DNA of 64,000 nucleotides, taken from NCBI GenBank assembly GCA_964017155.1, contig OZ024862.1, positions 30,575,158 through 30,639,157 on the forward strand. Reading direction: 5' to 3'. Within the stretch, counting starts at the first letter, position 1. The number at the start of each line of letters is the position of its first letter. The notes beneath the pieces are model-generated. The model had not been told where the DNA came from. It searched no databases and was given only the letters and a program-made list of their open reading frames with translations. Below are positions 11,859 to 40,400 of the stretch, in pieces. Position numbers and translations under genes: made by a program. This DNA comes from Oasisia sp. SBJ-2009 (taxonomy: Eukaryota > Annelida > Polychaeta > Sabellida > Siboglinidae).

Positions 11859-12465
11859 TCCTCGCTGTCGCCGCAGTGGTAGTGAGTGAAACACTGACAT
11901 GATTCGTGTCACACGCAGTCCTTCTTGACGACGCGTCGTCACCATGGAGCTCTTTCTGCTGGTGTCGACTAAAGGCATGGAATAACACGATGGAGACAGT
12001 TTCTCTGTGTTGCGCTGCCTCGGGAGCTTTACGTCGCCAGCGTCGACCGATGACGTTGTTGCTCTTGTCTTTCTGTCTGCCATTTCTGATCACGACGTCG
12101 CCTTCAGATTGCGGTTCTTCTGCAACCTCCGACAACTTCGTACGCGGCGTTTGGCTAGACATTGGCCTGTGTTGTTGGAACTGGAAGAGGTGTATTGCGA
12201 TATAACCAAGGCATTCGTTGCAACCCAGTGCGCCGTGCTTGATGCTACCGACCGTCAAAGGTTTCATCAGCGGCTTGTTGAAACCCTCTGGCTGCGCGTT
12301 GGCCAGAAGCGGGTTATCTTGCGATGGTGGACCCCGTACTATCGCAGAACATGTCCACATGTTCCCATTAAACGGTGGCCCGTTGTAAGTCTTCGCCACT
12401 TCCGAGACACTGAACAGATCGAATACCTTGTCCACCACTGTATCTGGGGGAGTATTCTTCATCAC
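11773..12465 (-). CDS. unidentified ORF whose 3' end runs into the 37-bp minisatellite
   Basis: A 230-codon frame, MMKNTPPDTVVDKVFDLFSV... ending ESPRRDSDGRTSRVTSERQR. The unique part (about residues 1-198) has a purine-first codon pattern, balanced composition and few cysteines, which favours this strand over the overlapping plus-strand frame at 12007-12783. No signal peptide, membrane segment or known domain is visible. The last 30 or so residues are minisatellite-encoded. An acceptor-like AG stands about 12 bases before the first ATG, so it may be an internal exon. A SINE sits immediately upstream. No function is proposed. Confidence 0.35.
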   Translation of the reverse strand: MMKNTPPDTVVDKVFDLFSVSEVAKTYNGPPFNGNMWTCSAIVRGPPSQDNPLLANAQPEGFNKPLMKPLTVGSIKHGALGCNECLGYIAIHLFQFQQHRPMSSQTPRTKLSEVAEEPQSEGDVVIRNGRQKDKSNNVIGRRWRRKAPEAAQHRETVSIVLFHAFSRHQQKELHGDDASSRRTACDTNHVSVSLTTTAATARKRAMAGPLESPRRDSDGRTSRVTSERQR

Positions 12466-12484
12466 CTCTACCTCAGTTCACAGG

Positions 12485-12776
12485 TCGTTTCCTCCAAACA
12501 GCCTAAACTTGGGCTAACGCAGTGGTTGTTCTTGTCTAGAATTAGTGAGTCCACTACAGGTTACACGGTTACCCCGTGTGTGGGATTTTTTACTTCCCCT
12601 TGCATAGACACCAGACAGAAGGGACCACTGATTTTTAGTGTATCTTCCGAAAGACACAGGCAAATGTGGGGTGAACGAAATTGCCTAAGTTTCGAAACGG
12701 CGGTAGGTGGGATTGAACCACCGTTCCCTCAATTGACAGTCCGGCGCTCTACCGCGCGACCACCGGTCACCACATA
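12485..12776 (-). mobile_element. tRNA-derived SINE
   Basis: On the minus strand there is an A box (TGGTCGCGCGGTAGAGCGCC) and a B box (GGTTCAATCCC) spaced as in a tRNA, then a conserved body (TTTCGAAACTTAGGCAATTT) that recurs at about 43830-43868. The acceptor stem is imperfect and no CCA or terminator context is seen, so this is a SINE head, not a tRNA gene. Confidence 0.75.
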
Positions 12777-15113
<2,337 letters not shown>

Positions 15114-15652
15114 TTGTTTGGTTATCCGATGGCCCCCTCCAATGGAAAATCCTAGCTACGCCACTGATACCATATACAAAATAGTCTTTATGGCTTATGA
15201 TTTATGACGTCATTGATCGTGGTTGGCAGTTGGTCGGTTATTAAATTGCCGCTACATCATCATTATTATTAAATAACCTGCACTGACCGTCAATAGATGT
15301 GCCATGCGTTTAGGCACACTGTTGAACTAGAGGCGTTTCAACACCACATGTTGATGTATACAACAAAGCTGTTCTCACTTGTGGGACCACTATACATATC
15401 CCATCCTGGACATGCAGATATGGTGTCAATGCAGCATGGTTGCATTCATTTAATCCGTAATTGATCATTCCATCATATGATACCAGATTTGTTGGGGTGC
15501 GATCCCAACATATTATAATATTACTCATTTAAGACACTGATAACATTCTTTTGTTGAACAGTATACATAGGAGAATGGCTGATATTGAATCAGTACCACA
15601 ACGTCAGGAACTGATGGCAGAAAATCCGCACCGAATCAGTTAAATCAGCATT

Positions 15653-16090
15653 TACTTACATATGTATAATATATTGACTGTGCATAGTAATTATGCACAA
15701 AGATCGTTAATAAACAATTAATTACAGTATAATTGTACCAGAAACATTCACGCATGCACGTTCGAACATCCTACGTGTGTCCAATGGTTTTTGATGTATC
15801 TAGTACATCGCGGATTGCTTACGTCACTATCACAATTTTTAGCGAAGATTCCGCCAATCCTTGCCTTTTTCAACAATGCTCCAGTGACGTAAACGATTTG
15901 TCTTACGTTACTGATTCTGGGCTTCAAGATGGCAGCGCCCTGAATCTAAGATAGCATGTTTTTCACATCATCAAACTATAACTAATTGTTTATTAACGAT
16001 CTGTATGCACAATTACCAGGCACAACCAATATATTATACATACGTAAGTTAATACTGTGAACCTCTCACTGACTGAAGTATCCTTTTAAA
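15653..16090. mobile_element. long-TIR MITE, copy 1
   Basis: Inverted arms of about 75 bp: the left holds ACTTACATATGTATAATATA ... GATCGTTAATAAACAATTA, the right is its inverse. The interior (TTCGAACATCCTACGTG, GCGAAGATTCCGCCAATCCT, CAAGATGGCAGCGCCCTGAA) is shared with 30471-30956. The right end closes with GTATCCTTTTAAA. This copy lacks about 80 bp of the left inner arm that copy 2 keeps. Confidence 0.8.
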
Positions 16091-16532
16091 CACCAGTAGG
16101 CCATGCTTATGTGCAATACAAGTGGCTCAAGACAGACAAGTTCAATCTCTTGTAAAGAATAAATGTGTTTTTTCTTTAAAATAAATACATAATATGGAGT
16201 GTTCTTAATCAATACCAAAATACTTTCATAAAAGTAAATGCATCAAATAAATTTACCACATTAAACAATTTACCTTCACATATTTTGGCAGCATTCATTA
16301 TTGATATGTTGATGGTTGAAGGAGTGAGATGTACCATCGAAAAATTATTAAAATGAAAATGTGATAGAAAATTAAAATTATAAATGGCCCTTGTCATTAA
16401 ATAAATGTACCTTTTAATAAGGACATTCTATATTATTTCAACAATGCAGACATTAACGGAATGCAAAATAACAGCTGGACTGTGTCTGTCAAAATTCAAA
16501 ATGGATACCACTTAACACATAGGGTTATCCCT
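16091..16532. other. intergenic, no gene recognised
   Basis: AT-rich, no supported feature. Confidence 0.35.
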
Positions 16533-18243
<1,711 letters not shown>

Positions 18244-18448
18244 AGAGAAGTTACCCAGTAAAAAAAGTGGACAAGCTAGCGAAACCTTTCAACCCAAATA
18301 TTTTGCTTTGACAGAAGAGAAATTGACATTCTCGATATTTCCGTGCAGTGAAAAAACGTCTGCTAACCAACGGAGACAAAAGATCAACATTATTTCTGTT
18401 GGTTGGATAGATGGATGGCTGGTTGGTTGATTAATTGATTGTGTTATT

Positions 18449-19324
18449 GTGACGTATCGTGCACTCACCTTACTTGATTTGTCAGCTGCTTTTGATACGA
18501 TTAATCATTCTATTCTAATGGATCGTTTGTCTGTGTGGTATGGTGTGTCTGGTATAGCATTAAGCTGGTTTAGATCATATCTGAGTGGTAGACACCAGAG
18601 AGTTAAGATTGGGGATTGTTTTTCGTCACCACTTAATATTTCGTGTGGTGTTCCTCAGGGGTCAGTTTTGGGACCACTGTATACTACTCCATTGAGTCTA
18701 GTGATTAATAGGCATCATTTGAGCCATCATCTTTATGCAGATGATACTCAAATTTATATATCATTATCCACTTCAGATGCAAGTAGTTCTTTACAGCAGC
18801 TTAGAACTTGTATTGATGACATTTTTTGCTGGATGACTGAGAGTAGATTGAAGCTGAATGCTGATAAAACTGAGTTTCTTATTATTGGTACACACCGGCA
18901 GCGTGACAAAATTAAGACTCTTTTTCCTATACCCTTACTTAATCAGCATGTTATGCCTGCAGTTTCGACTATGAATTTGGTAGTAATTTTTGATGATAAA
19001 TTAAATTTTAGAGAACACATTTCTCAAATTTGTCGAACATGTTTTTACCACATTCGTGATTTGCGGCGTATTCGTCGATATTTGCCTGTTTCTGTTGCAA
19101 AGACTATTGCAACTGCATTAGTTACTAGTAGATTAGACTATTGTAATTCACTTTTTCATAATATTGCTATTAAGGATATCACAAAACTATAACGTGTTCA
19201 AAATTGCTTAGCAAGGGTGGTGACTAGGTCTCCACGCTTTACTCCTTCTAAGCCGCTTCTAAAGTCTCTGCATTGGCTGCCTGTCCAATATCGTATAATG
19301 TTTAAGATGGCGCTTAAAAATGGG
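18449..19324 (+). pseudogene. L2/CR1-group LINE reverse transcriptase, truncated
   Basis: The frame runs 247 codons with [33 protein letters not shown], the catalytic [23 protein letters not shown] and a YCNSLFHN segment, then a stop. Homologous sequence continues past the stop (RVQNCLARVV, LHWLPVQYRIMFKM). Key RT residues are intact but both ends are missing: there is no N-terminal half of RT, no endonuclease and no 3' UTR. It lies head to head against the decayed RTE element. Confidence 0.85.
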
Positions 19325-20428
19325 TAGAGCTCATAGCATGTAAGCAAAAAATGGCACATCTATCGGTACTATTTGCAAAAATGTGTAAGACTTGCGACTG
19401 GAATGGTATTTTTATTCGCGATTCAATCTCTAGAGCAACAATCCGCAAATCCTGGTCTGCAGGCACAATTTGGCCCGCGGACGGCTTTCTGTTGACCAGC
19501 GAAACCCTCGTTAGGAATTGGAAATTCGCTGCTTCTTTGCAGATTCGTTTATCGCTTATTTTAAAAACGATAACGCAGTTTAAGTCAGCTTTCAGGGAAA
19601 ATCTAAGTACGACTGTGTCAATACGGAACCGTACGAAAGACAACTTCCCGAGTTCGGATGTTATTGTCAGTTTGTTATAAATGGACAATTATTGGTTATA
19701 ATTATAACTGATATTTTATCAGTGATGAAAGTGTTAATTTTCAGCATTGCTTCAGGCAGAGTACAAATAGAGTAGTTGGTATTTTCACCAGCATATATAT
19801 TGCTGAGCGATAAACGGAATTACCAACAACGAATCACAAGGACACCTTCGATACCACTTCAAGGTTGTATTGCGACCATCAGTATCTGCTCTTTTCAGAC
19901 ATTAAATACCAGGCAGCGCCACCGTGTTATTTAGATGTTCGTTCTATATGGCATTTGAATAGTGCGATTACTTGTTGTTCAGATATGGTTCAGGTTAACA
20001 CAAATCGCGTGCTCTTTACGAGCACCTACGAAAAGGAGTGGATTACTTGATTCAAAGGTGTGGCTCGTATAGAGATAACCTGACAACACTTAGCCCGTAC
20101 TTTAAAAAGTTTGCGGAAAGCTGCCTGCCCAGAGACTCATCTGTATTAAACTATGCGCAGGGTGGCAATATAGGGAGGCAAACGAACCCTTCAGATTCGG
20201 ATAGCATACGACTATGGAAATGGCTACTCGTGATCAGATATACCAACCGAACAGGTGCGTTAATAAACTTCCAAGTTAAAGGCATGCATAATCAGTGCAT
20301 ATGTTTATTACATGTCATCGGTACGCATGCATCCCTTAGGACTCAATGATTAGTTTTCACCCGTTCGGGTATTGTTTCTATGCATTAAAAGGCCGCAGGA
20401 TCTTGTGTCCCGTAAACATATACACTGA
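19325..20428. other. intergenic, no gene recognised
   Basis: Two overlapping frames of 109 and 124 codons at 19314-19688 lie on opposite strands. Neither resembles a known protein. Confidence 0.35.
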
Positions 20429-20599
<171 letters not shown>

Positions 20600-20655
20600 C
20601 ATACATTCTAAACAGTCATCATTTGTACCTAACAACGAAAAATTCTTCCACGTTG

Positions 20656-31971
<11,316 letters not shown>

Positions 31972-34900
31972 TGTCGACTCAGTCGGAATCTATGTTACGA
32001 TTATGAGATGGAATTCACGTCTTTTTCGACGCCAAACAATGAAAAGTCGAAGATTAAACATAAACCTATTTGAAGATAGTTACTAGGCCTTTATCAGATG
32101 TTGTAGTGAGAACTTTAATGTAAGTTGATCATAACTTAAAGAAAACTCTTCTCAATGGTCGCAACTCTTCTGTTTATGAACTAATCCGTACATATAAGCC
32201 GTCGGTCGTGGTTGGATGTATGTGAGATCAGGTCTACACATAAGTAATCCGTCTCGCGATGTCTAACCTCGGCAGTAATTCCAAACTGACGTATCCTAGC
32301 GAAAGAGATGTCGTATGCAGTGTAACGACTCTAGTCTCATCACGAAGTCACTGTAACATCCTCGTTCCTTTTGGCCCTAATCGGATTTATTGCGAGCATT
32401 CTTATATGCACGATTGCGCCTGGATGTAGACACTTGTTTTTTCTTCACTGTAGATTCATTACTCACTACGTAATGATTCCACAACACGAAACGCAACCTT
32501 GCAAAAACAGCAGTAATCCACCAGGCAATAATCCTCCAATACAACAGTAGGGCGTTGCTGCGGCTGGCTGTTTGTGCAAGCGCAATTTGTGTTCACTCAA
32601 CTCACATTACCCACTTCCGACACGCATGAGTGGTTCTGGTAGTCATGAGATGGATCACGAAATGCAAACTCTAAGGACACGCGAGGCAAACCAACCACAC
32701 AGAGCGCTTCGAGGGTCACGGGCCTACATAGAAATACGGAACCAGTTGGTCTTGGGCAGGTACTATCCAATTTCACACCTGTCCAATCACATTGGAAGTT
32801 GTCAACTACGTAGTTATTTCGCGACACGCCGCTCTGTTTGCCGTCAATAAACATGCCGAATGCATTATTGATCGTCAGCGTGTTAATGAAACCGCAATTT
32901 TTAATATCGGTGAAACTCTAACAGCTAGCGTGAATGCACGCTGTGGCACTCCACATTTACACAACTAAGAAACCATTAGCGACAGCAAATTATTTAATAA
33001 CAGACGCTTTGAAAGGCAGCAAAACTGCTACAAGGTAATCATATCGCAATAACGGCCGGCAAAGCAATTTATATAACCATCGTGCATAAATTATGGTACC
33101 CTTAATTACAACTTGACTTATGTGGGCACGCTCGACGACCATAGTGACTTTGTTCACACTTCGTATGTCCACGTTTACCTGGCCGAGATCAACGTTATTG
33201 AATATTTCAGAAATACACGTGAATGTACAAGAAGGCAGTTGCATGAAATAAGATATAACTAATAACTATACGTGAAGTTGCTGCAAGTTTGGGAGATTAA
33301 ATGTGTCAGGATAATTACTAGAACATAGATGATGGACTGGACAGAAGAAAACCGAACGGCCCGAAGGAAGAGATCGAACTGCAGTGAGACGAGAGATTAG
33401 AAGTCGCGTGACGAGCACAGGCCGTTTGGTTAGGGATCTGAACGAGTTGCTTATCGGAGAAAACTGAAGGACCCGTGAAACGGTTAAGACGCGAGCTTAG
33501 ATGAAAGATGGATGCATTTTAGAAAGACGCAGTTAAAGCAGCGATGAAGACAGGAGATCGCAGAAAGAACAACGCAATATTAGCTTATAATGATATATTT
33601 ATTTTAGTGCTATATTTCATCCCCGTTCAAGGAGCCCACGAGGAAACACAGAAGTGTCGGTCTTAGAGCTTGCCGCATGTACAAGGATGTATTTGATGTA
33701 TAAATTGGGTTTAGCACATGAGCTGGCGGTGACGATGCTTCTGGAGGAAGGTGTATTTAGAGTTTACGCATCTCACTCTCGACAACTGTTTCCACCCGTG
33801 TACAGTATGCGAGAGAGATTACCCGAGAGGGATGACGCGAGAGAGATGACGCGAAAAGGATGACGCGCGAGGGATGACGCTGGCATCCATTTTTCTTTGA
33901 AAAACACGATTCGATTAACAGTTGGGATCGGTAGATCAAGAAATGTAAATCTGAGTACACTGGTAATTAAAATTATGACTTAATAACCGAATTAAATGGA
34001 ATTGCGTATAGTATGAAAAGTGTCCAATCCCAAATCTCGACTCTGGTGTCTAAGACTCTGATGTCTAAGAATTAGATGCGACAATGTTGAAACAGTTACC
34101 AGATCCACCACTCCACAGAGATAAACGATTGATGAGAACGTTGAGTTCAGTATCACCAAAGGCAGTAGATAGATCACGCAATGTAAGGGCAACAACTATG
34201 CCTTTTCCATATATATTTTTTATCATTGTGCAACTTGTAAGAGTGCAGTTTCCGTAGAATGGAATTGCTTGTATGCAAATTTGAATATATTTTACAAGCC
34301 ATTGATCAAAATGACGGAATTTCCGTTCTCTATACTATAATGAATGGTAAGGAGTTGGCACGTACGCTGGCGACAGTGTTTTGACGATTTTTTTCACACC
34401 AAGAGCCAATTTTCTACATCGACATGCACTAAATAACATCAATGTTTGCAGGTGTGTCGGATGAAAGCCGGTGGACTTGTTACCTTCAGCTTGTTGTCGT
34501 GGCGACAAAACATTGCGATTGTTTCACTAGACCATTCGGAGCACCTTAATTGACACAACACCTGTCTAATGTCTATATACAAAATTCGTTTATTCACATT
34601 TGTACAACCTTTTCCTTCCTTTCAAAATAACACACAAAGCAAAGCTTGCTTAGCGCATTGTTATTGCAGTTTCGAGGACAGATTCACTGACAATAAAACA
34701 ACTTTATACAGCACTAATCCGTCGCCATTAACGCAAACCTTTACATTTCTCACGACGTCAATAACAGACATACCATATAATTCAATTATGCGCTGTTTGC
34801 TCTTGCTTGTACAAGCACAAACCAAACAACTCATAGCGGTCTCAGAATAAACAGGAAAGCAACTAAATCATCATGAATTACTTAGCGTATATGTGTTAAT

Positions 34901-37231
34901 TTTGCAATAACAATAATCATTCACAGTACTGCAGCCTTCACGCATCGATGGTCTCATGTTCACTGCGGTATATCCTAAAGTAGCACGGGTAATTAAACAC
35001 AATATATTACGATTTGTATACTTTCATTGGTTGCACTTTCTACTCAGCCCATCAAGCTCATAGCAGCAGGAGAGCGGGGTTGAAACCAGCGCATGTTCAT
35101 AGCTGAATCACCACATATCAAACAGTAGGCTCCTGCATAGATAACATCTGAAAACAACAGCTTATAAACCATCAAACTATCGTGACATGCAGTTCAAATA
35201 CCAGGGCAATGAACTGCAGTGGATATGCACACAATTACCCATCAAGGGGAACGTGTTCCTGTAGTTTCGTAAGTGTGCTTGAGCAATTATTACAGACGTC
35301 TACGCAGGGCACTTTGGTGAAGCGACCCGGCAGTCACGTACGGGTCGGTGCCAAGCACTAAGCCCGGTACACGAGTCGTGTTCCCGGTAGCAAAATACAC
35401 AGTATTTACCTCCCGTAAGCAAAACGACAATTGTAACAGGATACACGAGTCCAATAACCTATATCAAACAGATCTAAGCCCAGAACTTTACCACGAACTA
35501 GCACAGGTACCACACAGTGGCTATGACTGGGACGTATTTGTTGGTGCGTGGTTTGCATGTAATGAATGGGACAAGTTACCCTGTGTGTCAATGATACCAT
35601 GAAGCAAATCACTTAAACATGAAGTAATACTTACCAGCAATTCACCATTCCCCCTCAAGTTACGATAGTACTGTATATATTGTAGAACACATTTTCAGTT
35701 TAACAGGGTATCAGATAGTGGGACTTTCGTCGAGTCTTACTGTGTTTTTAACATTCTTCAACTTCTAGTTCAACCTAGACCTACAAGTGAAGGATGTCAG
35801 AGCGACATAACAATGAACTCCAATTTGAGTGTCAGCAGAGATACTTTGACTGGGCAACACTTTTTAACTGAAACGTACAAAACAATGCTGGGCCTTACTA
35901 CGTGACACCATGATTTTGCACTCTTAAGATAGACATCCTTGTACCATTCTGGTGCCTATTTGTACTTTCAGGATAATACATGGAAAGGGGATTCTTTTGG
36001 ACACCAAGAATTATGTTTTATTATATAACATAGGTGGAGCCCAAACTAGAAACAGAATACGAGGAATTATTTTGGATATGAAAAGGATTCTTTTTTGACA
36101 TTATCAGGGTTAGAATATTAACAAAAAAAATATTATTTGGAAATGAGGGGAGAATTAAATGAAATATTTATATTAATAAAAAAACATTACAAAGAGTATT
36201 ATATCAGTATTATCAAACAACCACTTTTCATTATAATTTGTGACATGAAAGAATCCCTTTTGTGTCCCAAAGAATCCCTTTAAATGGATTTACATCACAG
36301 CTTACCTGAAACCCTTCAAATAGTATGGTCATGATAATTTATACTCATTAGACCATGTTTTATAAACTGAAATAAACTCTGCCGTCCAACAGAACACACC
36401 GAGTGACAAACAATACTAGGTCTGCACGGAGCGAGTGTGTCGCAACATCGGAATCTATCTTTTCACAGAACCAGTAAACAACACGATATTCATTGAATGA
36501 ACAAAGCTCAGTCAACTTGGTTTGTTTCAACAGTAATTACCTCACACTTATTCTGCATTCAAAATATTATGTCTTGTTTCTTTATACCTAATATTTCAGC
36601 TGCTTTTGTTGTTAACATTTCAACTGTTTACGACTGGTTTTGTGATTTTGATTACTTAACTGTATCATACAACACTTGCCAGTTATGAAGTCAGCTCATC
36701 AATGTTGGGAAAATGCTGGCCAAAAATATTATAAATAAAATAACCGTTTCTATTGCGGTAACATCTACTAAGATTAGGGAGTTTTGCCCGACTCCTCACA
36801 GCTTGGGACATGCACAGAGAGTGGTGGTTTGGAGGAAGAAGTGGTTGTGTTTGTGGCCCACCAGATCATGGGAGATACCTGACTGGCACGCATATGAAAT
36901 TGGTGATAGAATTAATACCAAGACACACGCATCATCTCTTTTAGATAGCGACACTGCCTTACCGGTCTACCTCATCTGACCCTGATACATCGTTTAGTGA
37001 ATATGTCTGTATGTTGGACATTCCATCTCCAGAAAAAAAACCTGATGCACTCTGTACAACGGTTTTTGACATCACGTTTTGGCTTAATTCAAATAGCACT
37101 TGGCAACTTTCAGAGTTAACGTTGTGGTGTTGCAATCTTCACCGACGTTTACAACATTTGTCTGACCACACGAATACATGTGGTCAGCCTCCTGACCATT
37201 GAGTGACCACCACCCTGCCATAGTGACCATA
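31972..37231. other. intergenic, largely empty
   Basis: No supported gene. A short cluster of 14-16-bp GATGACGCGAGAGG-like repeats lies at 33815-33885. A weak inverted repeat at about 35980-36283 (GGGGATTCTTTTGGACAC against AAGGGATTCTTTGGGACAC) may be a small MITE. An 84-codon frame at 35348-35602 has no recognisable domain. Confidence 0.4.
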
Positions 37232-37428
37232 TCACTGGTCAGGTGGCTGAAGCAGGGGCAGTTCATTGGACATGCTCAGCAGTTCGCGGTGTGCGTCCGA
37301 GTCTCTCCGTGTAAACAGGGTCACTCCCGCCGAGTACCAGGCGGGGATCTGGACGTGGGTGGTCAGCTGTGGTCGGAATCCTGTGACCAGAGACATGCGG
37401 TCTTCGCGCAGGACGTTGACCACTTGCC
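37232..37428 (-). CDS. papain-like gene, exon 8 with stop
   Basis: Acceptor TTGTTTCAG/GGCAAG. It encodes GQVVNVLREDRMSLVTGFRP and ends LPLLQPPDQ-stop. Confidence 0.9.
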
Positions 37429-40400
37429 CTGAAACAAAGCAGAGTGACCATACTCAAATATACCAGACCTTCACGTTTGAAAAACCCAGCAAATTTGAGG
37501 GAGTGATTTGTACTTCTTTTTTTATCCACCAGGTGGCGTTCTATGTTATCCACATGGTAGTGCCACTGTGTAATCGTGTCATGTGGCTGGTTTTGCAAAG
37601 CGATCTTTTCGGTTACGCAGTTACTTACTTAGCACCTCATAAACATCTGGATCGCGTATGTACATCTAAACACATCATTTACTATGTCAGTCATCTTATT
37701 AGCGTTAATAGGCACCACATTCCACGTGGTCTGGTGACAGGAGTGATTATTGTAATTAGTGCGACCGATAAATCGCTCCCTAGATGGGTGATTTGCAAGA
37801 GCGATAGGGAGCGAGAGCGATCGCTTGCCTTAAAAATGAAGCACTGATATACTACTCAAAATGTGCTAAAGATCATACCATGTTTGTAATGGGACAATCT
37901 TGAGATGGCAGCCACCCAGAGACTATTGGAAGCATGAGACGCCGTTGCCAGGCTGTGATTGCATCACGTGGGTCACACACAAGCTACTGACAGTTCTTGC
38001 TGATTGTAAATGAACTGTTTGGGACATTTTCATGACTTCGAGTAACATTCTGAAACCTCCATTTTTGGGGGTCTGCTTCTTTGCCAACAGAACGCGTGTT
38101 ACCTATTGTTCACATTTGGTATACAGCAATGAAATTCAGGAAATAAACAAATCCATTTTTAATTTTTGTGATACCCATGGCGAAAAAATATAATACCGCC
38201 CTAAATAGTGATCCTAGCAAATTTTGAGTAGTATACCTTGCTCCTTTGCACTGTGGTTCTACACTCACTTGAGGTCACTTTATTTTGTCATATTTTTTAT
38301 CTGATAGCAAAACAAACCTGCTGACATTAGTATAGTATAAGTTATTTAAAATGTCAGTTAGAATTAATTTTTATTAAATCTCAGTTAAAGTCACAAAATA
38401 CAAAAATACATTACATACCTTACACATGCAACATTATATACGACAGAAATGTAGGATATGTTTGAAAGTTAGCCGTACAAAAACACCACATTTTCATGTC
38501 CAATAACAAACACATTTATTCCACATCAACATGTGATTGAATAACAAAACACCGCTGGACCACATTTTTCGTAGCTAGTAGCTGACAGGCATAGAGCGTC
38601 AACTCACCCAAGACGTTCATGATTCTCCACTGTGGATCTTGTTGTCGAATCAGCACCGTCAGGTCACAGCTGTCCGTCCAATGAGAGATGACGTCATCTC
38701 GCCGAATGAGCAGGACCGAATCACTGCACAACTGCTGCAGGATCTCAGCCTCAGGAACTACATTGAGCGGGTTCGTCAAGTAGACTCCTGACAACACAGA
38801 CCACAGTCACACTGTGTAATCACGTCATTTTATATGGTCAGCTGGATACTGCTTTAGAATTTCTTTTTATTGTTATACACGTTTTAATCAGTGTTTATGT
38901 TGTAGATTAATGTATAATTAATTTACATATTCAGATTTAGTTAACGTTTTAATTTTAAACAAATTGTTATAATTTACAGAGGTTTAGTACTATACATCTT
39001 TAAAACAGTGTTTAATTTATTTAAATTGATTTATGATTTATATAATTGACATACAAAGGTTTACTAGTGTACATCTTAAACCAAAATTTGATTTGATTTA
39101 TATTAATTTATATAATTTACATTTATAAATACATTTATTATATGTCTTGAACAGCGCATCGATCCGCCATGCGGGAATGAGCGCTATAGAAAAACAGTTT
39201 TATAATTATTATTATTACACTCTCGCTCAGCTGCGTAACTTTGCTGATAAAATAGTCCAGTGATTTTGACGGCTTCTGAATGTTATCCATGTGGGATAAA
39301 GAGTGCCGACACCTCACGGAGCCTGGGTAACGGAGGCTAATCCTGCCATAATTCATGCATCGTAAACAACTGCAAATTTGTATTTCTGTTAAGTTTTGTG
39401 TGAATATAAGTATAATGCCGAATTTTAATGTTATCGTTATACTTTTTATTTCATAATTTTCCTGAGAGCCAATCAGCGTCTCTACCCTATTCTGGGGTAA
39501 TACCGCCCTGGTGGCAACGCTGATAGAGCGCTAAGACCCCAGGCAGGCGTGAGGGGCTAAAAAGTGCTGCCACCTTGTGGGGCCTGGGTAATCGAGGGTA
39601 ACAGTATCTTAGTATATGTCATAACAATATTCTCACCTTTCTGATCGACCCCATACACCATTTGATGATGCCAGGCATCAGGAATCGGGTAGCCAAGGGG
39701 CACAGCCCTTTGGAGGTTCAACGTCATCAAGGGCACAGCACCTTCATGGCAATAACAGATAAACACAACAATTACTTCATGACAAATATACCAGAAACTG
39801 GAGGAGTGTACCAGGTAAGTGAGAATTCAAGTAACACAAGTCAATTTAAATCAAATCAAATCAAATTTTATTTCGTAACAACAACGATACATGTACATTA
39901 GCAATGAAAACAAAAAGGTATTGTTACGTAGTGGTCACATGGTACATAATGTGCCGTCTTCCTGTGACCCCAAAACATAAACATATAAAGTACAGGTACA
40001 TATATACGTACACAGGTAGAATCATGAAGTCGCTGCTCTCAATATAATTTATTTGACAATATAATTTATTTGACAACGGACTTGACAACGGACTGGGGGA
40101 ATGTTTAAAAAAAATGATAATCTTTTGTAAATCCAAACAGTTTGTCTTTTTAAATAAACGATTTTAGTTACACTCTACACATGTCAATTTAATGTCAATC
40201 CACCTGGATTCCACCACAGTGACTACAATAACTTAAACAAATTCCTGGTCAAGAAATTAGTTTCTTCTGTCATTCATATTTATAAAATAAAATAACAAAT
40301 TGTATAGTGCTTGAAAATTGAAATCACAAACGTGCTCAAAGTATCGTTTCCTGGAGTGCTGCGTTTACGTTGTAAAATTTAATCTGAAGTTACAGAAACC

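Noticed and set aside
12700..12776. Possible tRNA gene on the minus strand.
   Set aside because: Good A and B boxes, but the stems do not pair well and a conserved SINE body follows directly.
35348..35602. 84-codon plus-strand frame.
   Set aside because: No domain, no splice context and no compositional support.
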